Part shown: one piece after another, positions 21,727-32,243 of the stretch
Position numbering within the stretch: the first letter of the stretch is position 1
Layout of the letters: each line of letters opens with the position of its first letter
NCBI RefSeq assembly: GCF_945859685.1
Contig: NC_079149.1
Span: 27,129,118 to 27,193,117, forward strand
Length of the DNA stretch: 64,000 nt
Direction: 5' to 3'
From: Eupeodes corollae
Taxonomy: Eukaryota > Arthropoda > Insecta > Diptera > Syrphidae
Position numbers and translations under genes: made by a program
Notes under the pieces: model-generated
Seen by the model: the letters and a program-made list of their open reading frames with translations, nothing else
The model's database searches: none
Told to the model about the DNA's origin: nothing

Positions 21727-22466
21727 TGATAAGGACCAAACAGGTTGTTGACGAATGGCTTCAGACGTTCACATAATACGGCAGAGAGGATCTTATACGC
21801 AATGTTAAGGAGACTGATGCCTCTGTAGTTGGCGCAGATTAGAGGGTCTCCTTTCTTATGTATCGGGCACACTATGCTGAGATTCCACTCATCGGGCATG
21901 CTTTCTTCTGACCATATTCTGCAGATGAGTTGGTGCATGCTCCGTACCAAGTCATCGCTTGCTGCTTTGAATAGTTCAGCAGTGATGCCGTCAGCTCCAG
22001 CAGCTTCGTTTAACTTAAGTTTAGATATAGCTTTCTTCACTTCGTCAAGGTCGGGTAGGCGGAATTGTTGATCTTCGTCGTTGAGGTTGAGTGGTTCTAT
22101 CTCCCTTACAGCGGAATTCGGTTCGTCATCGCCGTTATATAATTTGGAGAAGTGATCTTTTCATATTCTCAGCATCGACTGTGGTTCTACTACGATGTTA
22201 ACTTGATCGTCTTTACAGGCTTCGGTTCGTGGCTGGTACCCTTGGGAGGTTTTTTTTACCTTTTGGTAAAATTTACGAACCTCATTCCTGTTGTGACGTC
22301 CCTCTATCTCCTCGATCGCGCGCTTCTCATGCTCTCTTTTTTTCCGTCTAAGAAGCCGGTGTTCCTCTCTCCTCTTCTGCTCGTCGAGCAGCTCTAGTCC
22401 TTTTGTGCAGCGCCGTTTTGTATGCCTCTTGTTTCGCTGCGTGAGCTTGCCGGCATTCGTCGTCAA
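21715..22466 (-). pseudogene. RTE-B linker and RT N-terminus
   Basis: In one minus-strand frame: EEHRLLRRKKREHEKRAIEE (linker) from 22400, a stop where relatives have Trp near 22163 (RI-stop-KDHFSKLYNG), then DLDEVKKAISKLKLNEAAGA, DGITAELFKAA, MPDEWNLSIVCPIHKKGDPL, NYRGISLLNIAYKILS and YQCGFR. The frame is lost just after this (near 21715), where the text changes to that of the next segment. Only one stop and one frameshift in 750 bases. Confidence 0.85.
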
Positions 22467-23343
22467 ACCAGGGGTTTCGCTGTGGTGGCCATGTCAAACC
22501 TAGCACTTCAGAGGCGGCATCTCTGATGGCTGCAAGGCAATGTTGCCACTGGTTTTCAATGCTTAATGCAGGAAGCATAGGACTCCTTAGGAGGTTATTA
22601 GAGACTCGATCGGAAAAGGACATGGCAGTCTCTTGCGATTGTAGTCGTCTAACGTCGAATCTTCTCACAGTACTTCCTTGTTTTGGCTTGGATCGGGTTA
22701 TCCATAGCCGTACCTTAGCTACAACGAGGTAGTGGTCCGAGTCAATGTTGGCTTCTCGGAATGTTCGGATATCCTGGATACTGGAGAAGTGTCGTGCGTC
22801 GATCGCAATGTGGTCAATCTGGTTGACGGTTGATTGATCAGGAGATTTCCATGTCCCCTTGTGGGTATTAAGATGCGTGAACTGCGTACTAGCTACCAGA
22901 ACGTCTCGCCCCGCAGCGAAATCGACCAGCCTGAATCCGTTGTCGGAGGTGGTGTCGTGCAGGCTGTATCTCCCGATTATGCCACCAAAGATGTCTTCTC
23001 TTCCTAGCTTGGCATTAAAATCTCCTAAGACAATTTTAATGTCATAGCCAGGGCACTGCTCATATGTCTTGTCCAAGAGCTCGAAGAATATGTCTTTGGT
23101 GTCTTCATCTTTCTCCTCTGTTGGGGCATGCGCGCATATTAAGCTTGTGTTGGCGAACTTAGCCTTGATGCGGATTGTCGTGATGCGCTCGCTCACACTG
23201 TTAAAACTCAAGACTTTTTGCCTGAGCCTAGTTCCAACAACAAATCCACACCCAAATAGACACTGTCTTTGTTCTCGGTAGCAGTCGCCGTAGTAGATAT
23301 CGCAGTCTTTTAGTTTGCGTTTGCCCGGTCCATCCCATCGCAC
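22380..23343 (-). pseudogene. RTE-B endonuclease domain
   Basis: Open frame of 331 codons (22348-23343). It contains EVRW-type text just upstream (QEVRWDGPGKRKL, the Glu being catalytic), then GCGFVVGTRLRQKVLSF, LICAHAPTEEKDEDTKD, IKIVLGDFNAKLGREDIFGG (catalytic D and N), a NTHKGTWKSPDQSTVNQIDH segment and NIDSDHYLVVAKVRL (catalytic D-H). This is the full set of AP-endonuclease motifs. The N-terminus TWNVRSLN lies beyond a frameshift near 23350-23400. The frame shifts near 22400 into the linker. Similar predicted proteins are often annotated as craniofacial development protein 2-like, but that label reflects this retrotransposon endonuclease. Confidence 0.9.
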
Positions 23344-23455
23344 TTCTTGGATGGCTGTAAATCTGCCTTGCAGCAGTTTAGGGCTTCCGCTAATTGTTCG
23401 GCTGCACGTGGTCTGTTAAGGGACCTAACATTCCACGTACATATTAGAGAAAATA

Positions 23456-24947
23456 AAATTCTTTAATATAAGGACTCCTTGACTTAGGTACTTTTCCTAT
23501 CAACCATCAGTGATCCTGATCGTATTATTAAACTTTGTGTGCCTTAAATAGCCTAAATGCTTATTTTGTCTTGAAGCTATTTTAACATAATTTCCAAACA
23601 TATAAAATAAAAATAACAAAAGAACCTACATAACTGTCTCCTAAATTATTCCTTATTTTCCTGAATATACAAATATAAATACATTTTAACTTAAAAAAAA
23701 GAAAAACAATAAACCGTTTTATTTTAACATTTTGATTTGTGCGGTTACTCATTTAAATTCAATCTGTGTACGTCATCTTGAATTTGAATCTGAATAGGAT
23801 TCCGATTTAGGGATTGAGGGATGGATTCAATGCGATGCTATGCTATGTTATTCGAATATGCGATGCTCCTAAAGAAACATTTTACTGACAAAGTACCGGA
23901 TGGGTTTGGCACATTCGTTGATCCTCTTTTATTCAAAATCGAAAGCCCATTGTTAGTCACTGAATGTTTCCGTTTCTGTTTTTTTGTTTTTGTTTGTTTA
24001 TCTTTCTCCACAAAGAACACAAATAAACTGACACACAGACTTGAATATCTATTAACTTCAAAATAGCATGAACATCAAGGATAACAGAATGAGTATGAAT
24101 ATACATCGATACCTATGGGGAAGGATTCAAACGCGTATAACGATCGAAGTTTGAATTATTTTTGGCGAGAAGTTCAAAATCATTTTCATTTATTCGTCTT
24201 CTATCAGGAACTATAGGGTGAGGTTAGAAAGAGGTCCTTTTTGAATAGCGTATCCTCTTTCCCTTAACTATTTCCAATAAACAAACCTAAATTAAACTCT
24301 CTCTCGCGATTTTGTTCTTGTCTCAGGAATTTGCCTTCATTTCATCGTCATTTCTTGATGTTTAAACAAAATCCTTGTTGTTGCTTCACGACACAATGAC
24401 GACGACGATGGATGATAACGATGATGAAGAAGACGCCACCGCCACCGGCACGTTCACCGACGAGGTTGACGATGATGTTGTCCTTTCGATGTTCTTTTGC
24501 CATATTTTTGGAGACACACTCACTAAGATTACCATAACCAAGGTTGTCGATGCCATATACACGAGGCGAGGCACATCTATTGCAATGATCCTTTTCATCC
24601 AACCATCGAAGCATTCATTCATTCATTCAGCCATCCATCTATCTATCTAGTCAGTCATCCATTCGGTTATCCAGTACGTGGCCTTATCTCTTAGATCGTA
24701 AAATTGAATTCATTTACAAGGATTTACATATTCAATCAAAGTGTGAAATAATATGCAAATTTTCTTTAGCGTTCCTCCTGTCCTTAGTCCTGTATGAGTG
24801 TGTGTGTGTGTTTTGTGCGTAGGTATATAAGAATATATTGGAATGTGTATAAGGATGTCCATAAACCACATGAGTAGCTAGGAGCAACCAGCAAGGAAAC
24901 ATTATTACCAAACGGATCTAAATTTCGTAATATATAGTTTGGAAGAA
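23456..24947. other. Unique region with simple-sequence patches
   Basis: No gene seen. The patch 24395-24490 is rich in GAC/GAT/ACG triplets, which gives an Asp-rich frame (24375-24650) and antisense Ser/Val-rich frames; I regard these as compositional. Short CATT and CATC runs occur at 24605-24660 and a TG run at 24798-24812. GTCCTTT heptamers are at 24234 and 24480. Confidence 0.45.
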
Positions 24948-25219
24948 AATTGAATTGAATTGAATTAAATTGAATTGAATTGAATTTAATTGAATTGAAT
25001 TGAATTAAATTGAATTGAATTGAATTGAATTGAATTGAATTGAATTGAATTAAATTGAATTGAATTGAATTGAATTGAATTGAATTGAATTGAATTGAAT
25101 TGAATTGAATTTAATTGAATTGAATTGAATTGAATTGAATTCAATTCAATTGAATTAAAATGAATTGAATTAAATTGAATTTAATTGAATTGAATTAAAT
25201 TGAATTGAATTGAATTGAA
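24948..25219. repeat. (GAATT)n pentanucleotide microsatellite
   Basis: About 54 units of attga/gaatt over 272 bp, with TTAAAT-type interruptions and one local orientation change near 25135-25155, where ttcaattcaa replaces ttgaattgaa and creates a palindrome around gaattc. Such arrays are prone to slippage and may relate to the nearby assembly gap. Confidence 0.97.
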
Positions 25220-25728
25220 AAGAATGAAATTATTTACATTTGACTTTTAACCCAGGAAAGTTTTCAACTTTCATATCAAATAATCACAGACTTATGATTG
25301 CGTTGATGGAGTTGGCAACATTGCCAATATTACCAAAGCCAATGTGTATAGTGACAAACTAAAGGAGGAATTCTTGTTCACGCTCAAAAGGACACATTGC
25401 ATACCTGAAACAGTATATCTTTCTATTTTTCCTTCTTTTGTACACAAAACCTTTTTCTAACCTTCCGCCCATTTTATATTGAGTATAGGTATCCTCTTCT
25501 AGTGTTACTGTTGTTGTTGTTAGTGCTTGCTTTTGGAATGAGATCCTTTATGAGGAGTGGTGCTTGGCTATGAGAAGTTTGGTTTGGGGTTATACGTAGA
25601 ATAGATTTGATTTAGTTGCAGTCGGCTGAAATCACATTTATCTTTCTCTTGATTTGAGTATGTGTCCCGGTCCCGGGCGAGCAACGGAAACCATATCCAA
25701 CGACTATATCGATTCTAGTGTCATGCTT
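25220..25728. other. Unique region before assembly gap
   Basis: Anonymous sequence. Locally GC-richer text at 25660-25715 (tcccggtcccgggcgagc) is not recognisable as any of the LINEs here. Open frames crossing the gap are artefacts of the N run. Confidence 0.4.
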
Positions 25729-25928
25729 NNNNNNNNNNNNNNNNNNNNNNNNNNNNNNNNNNNNNNNNNNNNNNNNNNNNNNNNNNNNNNNNNNNNNNNN
25801 NNNNNNNNNNNNNNNNNNNNNNNNNNNNNNNNNNNNNNNNNNNNNNNNNNNNNNNNNNNNNNNNNNNNNNNNNNNNNNNNNNNNNNNNNNNNNNNNNNNN
25901 NNNNNNNNNNNNNNNNNNNNNNNNNNNN
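25729..25928. other. Assembly gap (200 N)
   Basis: Exactly 200 N between unique sequence and the middle of an RTE-B endonuclease. The round length suggests a nominal gap size, so real distance and even adjacency across it are uncertain. The missing 5' part of the following LINE may lie here. Confidence 0.98.
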
Positions 25929-26167
25929 CCACATCAAGGGTGAATTCGACAACATAATCCTAATATACGCATAGAACAGTGCCCTGGCTATGACATTAAA
26001 ATTGTCATAAGAGATTTTAACTCCAAGGTATTAAAAGAAGAAATTTTTGGTGGAACAATCGGGAGAGATATAGCCTGCACCAGCACGACACCACCTCCTA
26101 CAACGGAGGCTGATCGATTTCGCTACGGGGCAAAACGTTTTGGTACATAGAATACAGTTCACACATC

Positions 26168-26533
26168 TTGATATATACAAAAGGACATGGAAATTTTCTG
26201 AACAATCACCTACCAACCAGATTGACCACATTGCCATGGACACATGACACTTCTCCAGTAGACAGGATGTCCGAACATTCCGAGAGGCCAACATTGACTC
26301 GGACCAAGGTACGTCTACGGATATCCCGATCCAAGCCAAAGCAAGGAAGTACTGTGAGAAGTTTCGACGTTAGACGGCTACAATCGCAAGAGACTGGGAT
26401 GTCCTTTGCCGATCAAGTCTCTAATACCCTCTTAAGAAGTCTTATGCTGCCTGCATTAAGCATTGAAAACCTTTGCCTTGTCACCATCAGATATTTCGCC
26501 GCTGAAGAGCTGGGTTTCACACCCCCACCATAG
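26168..26533 (+). pseudogene. RTE-B endonuclease/linker remnant
   Basis: 121-codon frame. It includes NHLPTRLTTLPWTHDTSPVD (shifted), then in frame LRISRSKPKQGSTVRSFDVR, RLQSQETGMSFADQVSNTLL and LMLPALSIENL. These match the linker region of copy 3 (SKPKQGSTVRRFDVRRLQSQ) nearly word for word. Confidence 0.75.
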
Positions 26534-26729
26534 CGAAACCCCTTCGTTCGACGACGATTGCCGGCAAGCTCATACAGTTAATCAATAGGCATTCAAAACT
26601 GAGCTGAAAGGAAGAACTTAAGATACTCCCAAGCTCTACGAGCAGAAAAGGAGAGGGGAAAACCGACTTCTAAGAAAACCAAAAGGTAAAAAAAACCTCC
26701 CAAGGGTACCAGCCACGAACCGAAACCTG

Positions 26730-27830
26730 TAAGAACGATCAGGAGAACATCATAGTGGAACAGCAGTTGATGCTGAGAATATGGAAAGACCACTTCTCCA
26801 AAGTATATAACGGCGATAACGAACCGAATTCCGCTGTAAGGGAGATAGAACCACTCAACCAAGGCGACGCAGATCAACAATTCCGCCTACACGACATAGA
26901 CGAAGTAAAGATGGCTATATCTTAACTTAAGGCAAACAAAGCTGCTGGAGCTGACGGCATTGCTGCCGAACTATTCATAACAGCAGGCGATAACTTGGTA
27001 GGGAGCATGTACCAACTCATCTGCAAAATATGGTCGGAAGAAAACATGCCCGATAAGTGAAATCTCAGCATAGTGTGTCCGATACATAAGAAAGGAGACC
27101 CCCAAAATTGTACCAACTACAGAGACATTAGTCTCCTAAACAATGAAATGTAAGATCCTTTCTGCCGTATCATGTGAACGTCTGAAGCCGTTCGTCAACA
27201 ACCTGATATGTCCTTATTAGTGTGGCTTCAGACCAGGAAAGTCCACTATCGACCAAATATTCACACTACGACAGATCTTGGAGAAAATCCAGGAGCTTCA
27301 AATCGATACCCACTATCTTTATATTTATCGAATTTAAAGCCGCGTATGACAGCATCCATAGGGAAGAGCTCTACAGAGCAATGTCTAGTTTTGGCATCCC
27401 TGTCAAATTTATCCGTTTGTGCAGAATGACGATAGAGAATGCACGCTGCTCTATCAAGGTCGGAAAATATCTCACCGATGCATTTGATGTCAAAAAAGGT
27501 TTTAGACAAGGTGAAGCACTGTCATGCGACTTCTTCAATACCGTTTTGGAAATAACTGTGCAAAACTCAACTGTCAACACTAGAGGCACATTCTTCCAAA
27601 GGTCCAACCTAATACTTGGATACGCAGATGATATTGACATAATTGGAAGATCAAAGCATGATGTCAGTGGAGCGTTTTTGAATATTGTGACGGAAGAGGA
27701 GAAAATGGGTTTAGTGGTCAATGAGGCAAGACCAAGTGCTGTCATCAAAAAAGTACATTGAACAACGACGTCTTGGACAAAACTTCACTATGGACGGATG
27801 TAACTTTGAAGTAGTTGAGGACTTTGTCTA
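26730..27830 (+). pseudogene. RTE-B reverse transcriptase remnant
   Basis: Linker end and RT start are readable at 26900-27160 with stops (KANKAAGADGIAAELF). The open frame 27222-27761 shows IEFKAAYDSIHREELYRAMS (motif A, D to E change at the first acidic position, FKAAYD Asp retained), KKGFRQGEALSCDFFNTV (motif B, Asp to Glu) and LGYADDIDIIGRSKHDVSGA (catalytic box intact), ending VVNEARPSAV. The thumb continues in other frames to about 27830, followed by compressed C-terminal text. Confidence 0.8.
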
Positions 27831-28010
27831 CCTAGCGCTTTAAACTAAGACAGCGCTGAGGCCTAGACCCTAGGAAAGAAGAGATCATCTTAGGAAGCTT
27901 GAGAGAAAAATTCTTCGGGTGATTTTGGTTCCGCCTGCATAGATGGATTATGGATTAGAAGATACAACAACGAACTGTACGGGCTGTTAAGTTACACTGA
28001 GCAAGTTTAT

Positions 28011-31000
28011 AATCTGCAGGACGTAGAATGGTAATAGCAAATTTTATTGAAAAAAGTTAAAAACAATTCAGTTTAACTGAAATATAAGTGTAATTAAAAG
28101 TTTTCCGAAACACTACCATCAGTTAATAGTTTTCCTAAGAAGTGATAACTTTTTTCTCACAGTCACATTTAAAAAAAAACTACGGTTAAAAATAATTAGC
28201 TAACGCACCTACTTCTAAAAACGTAATTCCATACTCCATTCTCGATCATACAAAAATATTGAGAATTCAGCTTTTGTTTACAATATCAGCATATTTCTGA
28301 GAACTTGAAATTCCCTTAAAAAATCATCGAACAAGAAACATGAATAATTTCCAGAAATCAATTAAAGTTTTTTTCTTATTTTAAATTTTGAAAATAATAT
28401 TTCCGATCAAAGCCGATTCATCTGTTTGGTACATCTAATTATAATGTTTACAATAGTTAATTTCAAGATACAATAGGATCTCTTGTCACTACTAAATCTG
28501 CTCCAATTCCCATGCCATTTGCATTTCCATGTTTCATCAAGGCAACCACATAAATGTACATGTAGACCTACATTCTAAAGCATATTGACATAACAATCAC
28601 TCTACGGTACGTATACAATAACCACCCAAAATACCCGTCATCACCATCACATCACATCATGTCCTTGTCTGTCCACAAATCTGCCCAAAATTTGCATTCG
28701 AATTTCCATTTGTGAATTTAAAGTTCTTGAGATTTTGAAATTATAAACAAGGAAATATAAAGAAGCCAAAAACACCCCCGATGTAACTTCATACTATCTA
28801 GCTATGCTAGGACTTGATACTATGATGGCGTTAAGGTTATGTTGTAGAGTATTATTCTAATCCCTATAATTAAATTGCATTCTACTTATGCAAATGACAA
28901 CGAAACAGCAACTTAAGACCCTCGCTCACTCTCGTAAGGAAAACACCAACCCATCGCCGCCGCACATAACTATTATTTGGGAAACACAGCATGTTGATAA
29001 CCACGCGAAAGTTTATTCAATTATTATATACCCCACCACCCCAATTGTGTTGAGTTTGAAGGCTAAGGGTAGAAGACGAACCTTATTCACCCTCAAATCC
29101 CTTTGTTCCTCATATATCTACATACCTATACCCAATTCAAAGCTAGTCATCATCAGAAATGCAAATTCAAAATCCTTAACATCATCAAACTAATCCCTTT
29201 ACCCATGTATCCTGGATGATATCCTTTGGATTCTCATCTTTGTTACTACAGACACTTTGCAAGTTTGACTCAATAAAAAACATCAGGAGTAGCACGCAAA
29301 TAAAAAAACACACTCGAGTGTGTTCTGGTTTTTTGGTATTCGGGGGGTATTCGAAATTTAATCCTTTTTTCGGTGAAAGAAAAGATCCCCTCATTCTCGT
29401 CCTTATGTAGTTTTTACTTTTATGGGTATACAAGATGAGAAGATCAACAAACAGTGACACTGATCCGATTTTGGGATGAACAAATGAAGGAACACATTTT
29501 TTAGCATCCATTTGCATGATGAAGAGGTGTTTTTTTTGTATGTGTGTGGGTGTGTGTTGGTTATGGGAAGGTATATCACTACAGCCATCAGTCCTTGTGT
29601 GACACGACGACAACAATACCCATATCCCTAAGAAAGCCGAAAAAGGATATCGCCGCCACGCGCGCCATACTGCCATCAACATATCAACATTATGCCCATG
29701 AAATTTGCATAATATTTCATATAATAGAATTCTATCGGGTTGAACTGAACTGAACATGAATATACAAGGAGGACAGCCAGCGAAAGGACGATGAAGGAAA
29801 AGTAATGTCCTCGATGGCGTGGAATAATATGGAACGCCATCAGCTAAGAATTTATTGTCCTTTGTGTCCTCGGTTGCCATTTACATGCATTTCACTATCA
29901 CAATAAATATGTTGACGAAATTATGATTGCCAACTAATACACCCCCTCCCCACACATACACCCCCACCACACACATGGTATACAAGGAGACACATCCATC
30001 TAAAACTTAAGGGTGGATGTGGATACAGAACGAATAGAGGTCCTTTTTCAAATGGGTTTTTAAAAGAGATCCTGTGATGGTTGGGCTTGGTTTTCTGTTT
30101 TTTTTTGGGGGGGTGGTTGTGTTTATCCCACAAGCTTGAAAGCGGCTTTCATCATGCGGGATTAGCATATATGACGAGCGACACGGCGGCGAATATGGCA
30201 CCGCACGGGCCTATGTTGTGTTCAGTTTCAGTTTTCCATGGGGGATGATGATATAGGGCTGATGGCAGCTGGGGGTTGAAAAGTTGGTTAGTAACTTCTT
30301 TTATATCATTTTGCATATGTGATTTTATGGGGCAATACAATGTCAGAGACTTTTTGTTACTTTAGGAAGGCACAAGGTATACCTATGAAGCTTGGTATGG
30401 AGAAGTAGGTTTGTACACTTATGCTTATGTTGGTCTAATGGAGGAGGGTTATGTGCGGTGATGATTTTGATGTGAGAGTGCTGATGCGAGACCTGGGAGT
30501 TTCCTAGGGTACCTTACCTATGCCATATATACCTGCCTGCCTTGACTTTTGTACAATAAATGGATAGAGAGAGAGCAAGAGCACACTTTTCACCTGAAAG
30601 TTCCATTATCATAAAGTTAGAACATGTTCTTGCTCTTAAAATCCATTTTTTTTTTGGGTGAAAGTGCCAGAGCAATGGAATTATTATAAAGCATGTGTAA
30701 AGGGGCTTTCAGGATTCTGAGTTTTGAGTTGCTTGTTTTTTATTATTTTGGATAGTGTTGAGGAGGGGGACATAAATATGGTTTAAATGTTATTTGTGCG
30801 GTGATGAAAGATGGATAGATGGACGTGTGTTTTAGGTAAAGTAATGGATTTTTTCTCTCAAATTTTTTCGATGGAATAAAACTTAAAAAAAGAAACACAA
30901 AATATATAGGGTGTGAAACCACTTTGTTTCTAATAAAAATAAACGTGTTTGGGGTATAGTGTTATTTGAGGAACTTTGAATTTTTTGTTTCCATTTTTTT

Positions 31001-31277
31001 TTTTTCAAGGAAGTTGTTAAAAGGAGGTTATATAGGAGCAAGGACCTGCCATATGGAGTTTTCATTTCGTTTTAAATATTTACAAAAATTCGTATGTTGA
31101 GATGGTAATAACGCTTTTTGAGAAAATTTCGTAGTCAAATTACCAAAAATACAAAAGGTGCATTAGTAAAAGATTTTAATTGGATGAATTTAGTTAGGAG
31201 CTAGATTTTCAACTTTCCATTGGGAGTTCATGTAATCAGTCCGATTGGTCGAATTGGATTAATCATAGATTGCTTAA
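28011..31277. other. Long unique island, no confirmed gene
   Basis: About 3.3 kb of the least repetitive sequence in the window. No transposon protein was recognised. It contains CA/CATC-rich patches (28625-28665), a GT run (29537-29558), a short poly-T then G8 run (30100-30113), and four GTCCTTT/AAAGGAC heptamers. It could be intron or intergenic regulatory DNA. One long open frame is listed separately. Confidence 0.45.
29185..29880 (-). other. 231-codon open frame of unknown status
   Basis: Longest open frame outside the transposons. The translation begins MATEDTKDNKFLADGVPYYS and has a hydrophobic C-terminal segment (RVCFFICVLLLMFFIE, about residues 188-203). It has no domain I recognise, no repeated family elsewhere in the window, and codon composition typical of random AT-rich sequence with Cys, Phe, Ser and His scattered. 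It overlaps other open frames on both strands. I think it is chance, but it is the one candidate worth a transcript check. Confidence 0.12.
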
Positions 31278-31552
31278 GTAGAACATGTGGCATGTTAGCT
31301 AGTGTGTTGAACTGTCATGATAGAGGTCTTGGGTTCAATCCCTGCCTGTGCAACCTTAAGTTATTCCACAGGTACTGACTCTAGCAAAGAATTGACAAAT
31401 CCTTCAAGGCTAATTCTTGTCGTGAAAAGAGCTTTCTCAAATTAGCCGTTTGTAAGTCCCTCCCATCAATCCCTGAAAACATTACCCGCACACAGCAATG
31501 GTTGAGAGTTGTAAGTCACTAGACCTTACTTCTTACCTTATCTTATTTATTT
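31278..31552 (+). mobile_element. tRNA-derived SINE
   Basis: Short retroposon transcribed by Pol III in active copies. The 5' part is tRNA-like: an A-box-like element gttagctagtg near 31295 and a B box gggttcaatccc near 31331-31342, 35 or so bases apart as in tRNA genes. A tRNA-unrelated body follows (to about 31520), then a TTATT-rich tail at 31540-31553. The word attgctt occurs at 31269 and 31553 and may be part of the target duplication. The body (gagttgtaagtcactag) is the kind seen in dipteran SINEs as I recall, not verified. Which LINE mobilised it is unknown. Confidence 0.7.
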
Positions 31553-31553
31553 A

Positions 31554-32243
31554 TTGCTTTATTAGTAAGACTTAACCATTAATTAGCTTCAGAGAAACGC
31601 TTTTAGTCACTCCATCACAGACCTTTTTCGTGATATGCTAAATACTCATTATAATTGCACCACAGCGGTTCTATTCGAAAGCTGTTAAATCTTAACTCCA
31701 ACGCGACCAATTGTAGATTTTGGCATAGACTGTTAAGCAGCTGCATATGAATCAGTTTTCGAGCAGATCAATTTCTTTAATTTGAATGTAACAAAGTCGG
31801 TTAATATAGCTGCGCAATAGCTTTACACAATTTACTGAAACCTTGTTTTTAGCCTCATTGATGAAAATTAATGATATAACCACTCCACAATCTTCACTGA
31901 TTTGTCAACCTCTATCCATGAAATGGCTTAGCAACAATATAAGTTCTTTCGGAGCCTCAAATATGTCAATTTGATTGTTAAGGTAGCGGACTAAACAGAA
32001 CTCACTTTGTTCTCAAGTTTTTTTTTGACAATATCAACTGTGAATATTTTCGTTTTAGTTTAAGCTCTAACAAGAATTTAAGGATTTAAGTACTTAAAAG
32101 TAGATTTTTTCATTTAGAAATCCAGGACCACATAAGTCAAGGCCACATAACACTTTTACTCCGGGGGCCCCCCGGAAAAGCTTTTTAGCACTGATTAAAA
32201 ATGTTCTATAATATTCTGTTAAGGAAGCTGACAAAATTACAAT
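31554..32243. other. AT-rich unique interval
   Basis: No gene or repeat recognised. A short GC-rich word ccgggggccccccgg at 32161-32175 is nearly palindromic. The sequence leads into the H repeat cluster. Confidence 0.45.

Larger units (their letters stand above)
20533..23443 (-). mobile_element. RTE-B LINE copy 3, longest copy, minus strand
   Basis: 2.9 kb element with the 3' end at left. The (CTTA)n tail at 20533-20548 reads (TAAG)n on the minus strand. The 12-bp target-site duplication ttagagaaaata is at 20521-20532 and 23444-23455. It is truncated only slightly at the 5' end, starting at the codons for ICTWNVRSLN of the endonuclease. It carries endonuclease, linker, RT and C-terminus with a few frameshifts and one stop. 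It is the best reference copy of this family in the window. Confidence 0.93.
25929..28010 (+). mobile_element. RTE-B LINE copy 4, plus strand, both ends missing
   Basis: Starts at the gap inside the endonuclease (text corresponding to IRIKAK of copy 3) and ends near 28000 within the C-terminal region (RYNNELYGL), without the 3' UTR or (TAAG)n tail. Endonuclease remnants at 25930-26350 contain a large deletion before the QCPGYDIK-like segment. The linker and RT follow through many frameshifts. With copy 3 it forms a head-to-head inverted pair about 2.5 kb apart. Confidence 0.85.

Noticed and set aside
22348..23343. Host gene 'craniofacial development protein 2-like'
   Set aside because: Such annotations reflect RTE endonucleases; here the frame lies inside a LINE with a target-site duplication and a (TAAG)n tail.
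24375..24650. Asp-rich protein frame
   Set aside because: Driven by GAC/GAT triplet repeats with equally long antisense frames; no other coding signal.
25612..25974. Open frames across the N gap
   Set aside because: They consist mainly of X residues produced by the 200-N run.
31278..31360. Functional tRNA gene
   Set aside because: A and B boxes are present, but the acceptor stem does not close and the sequence continues into a SINE body.
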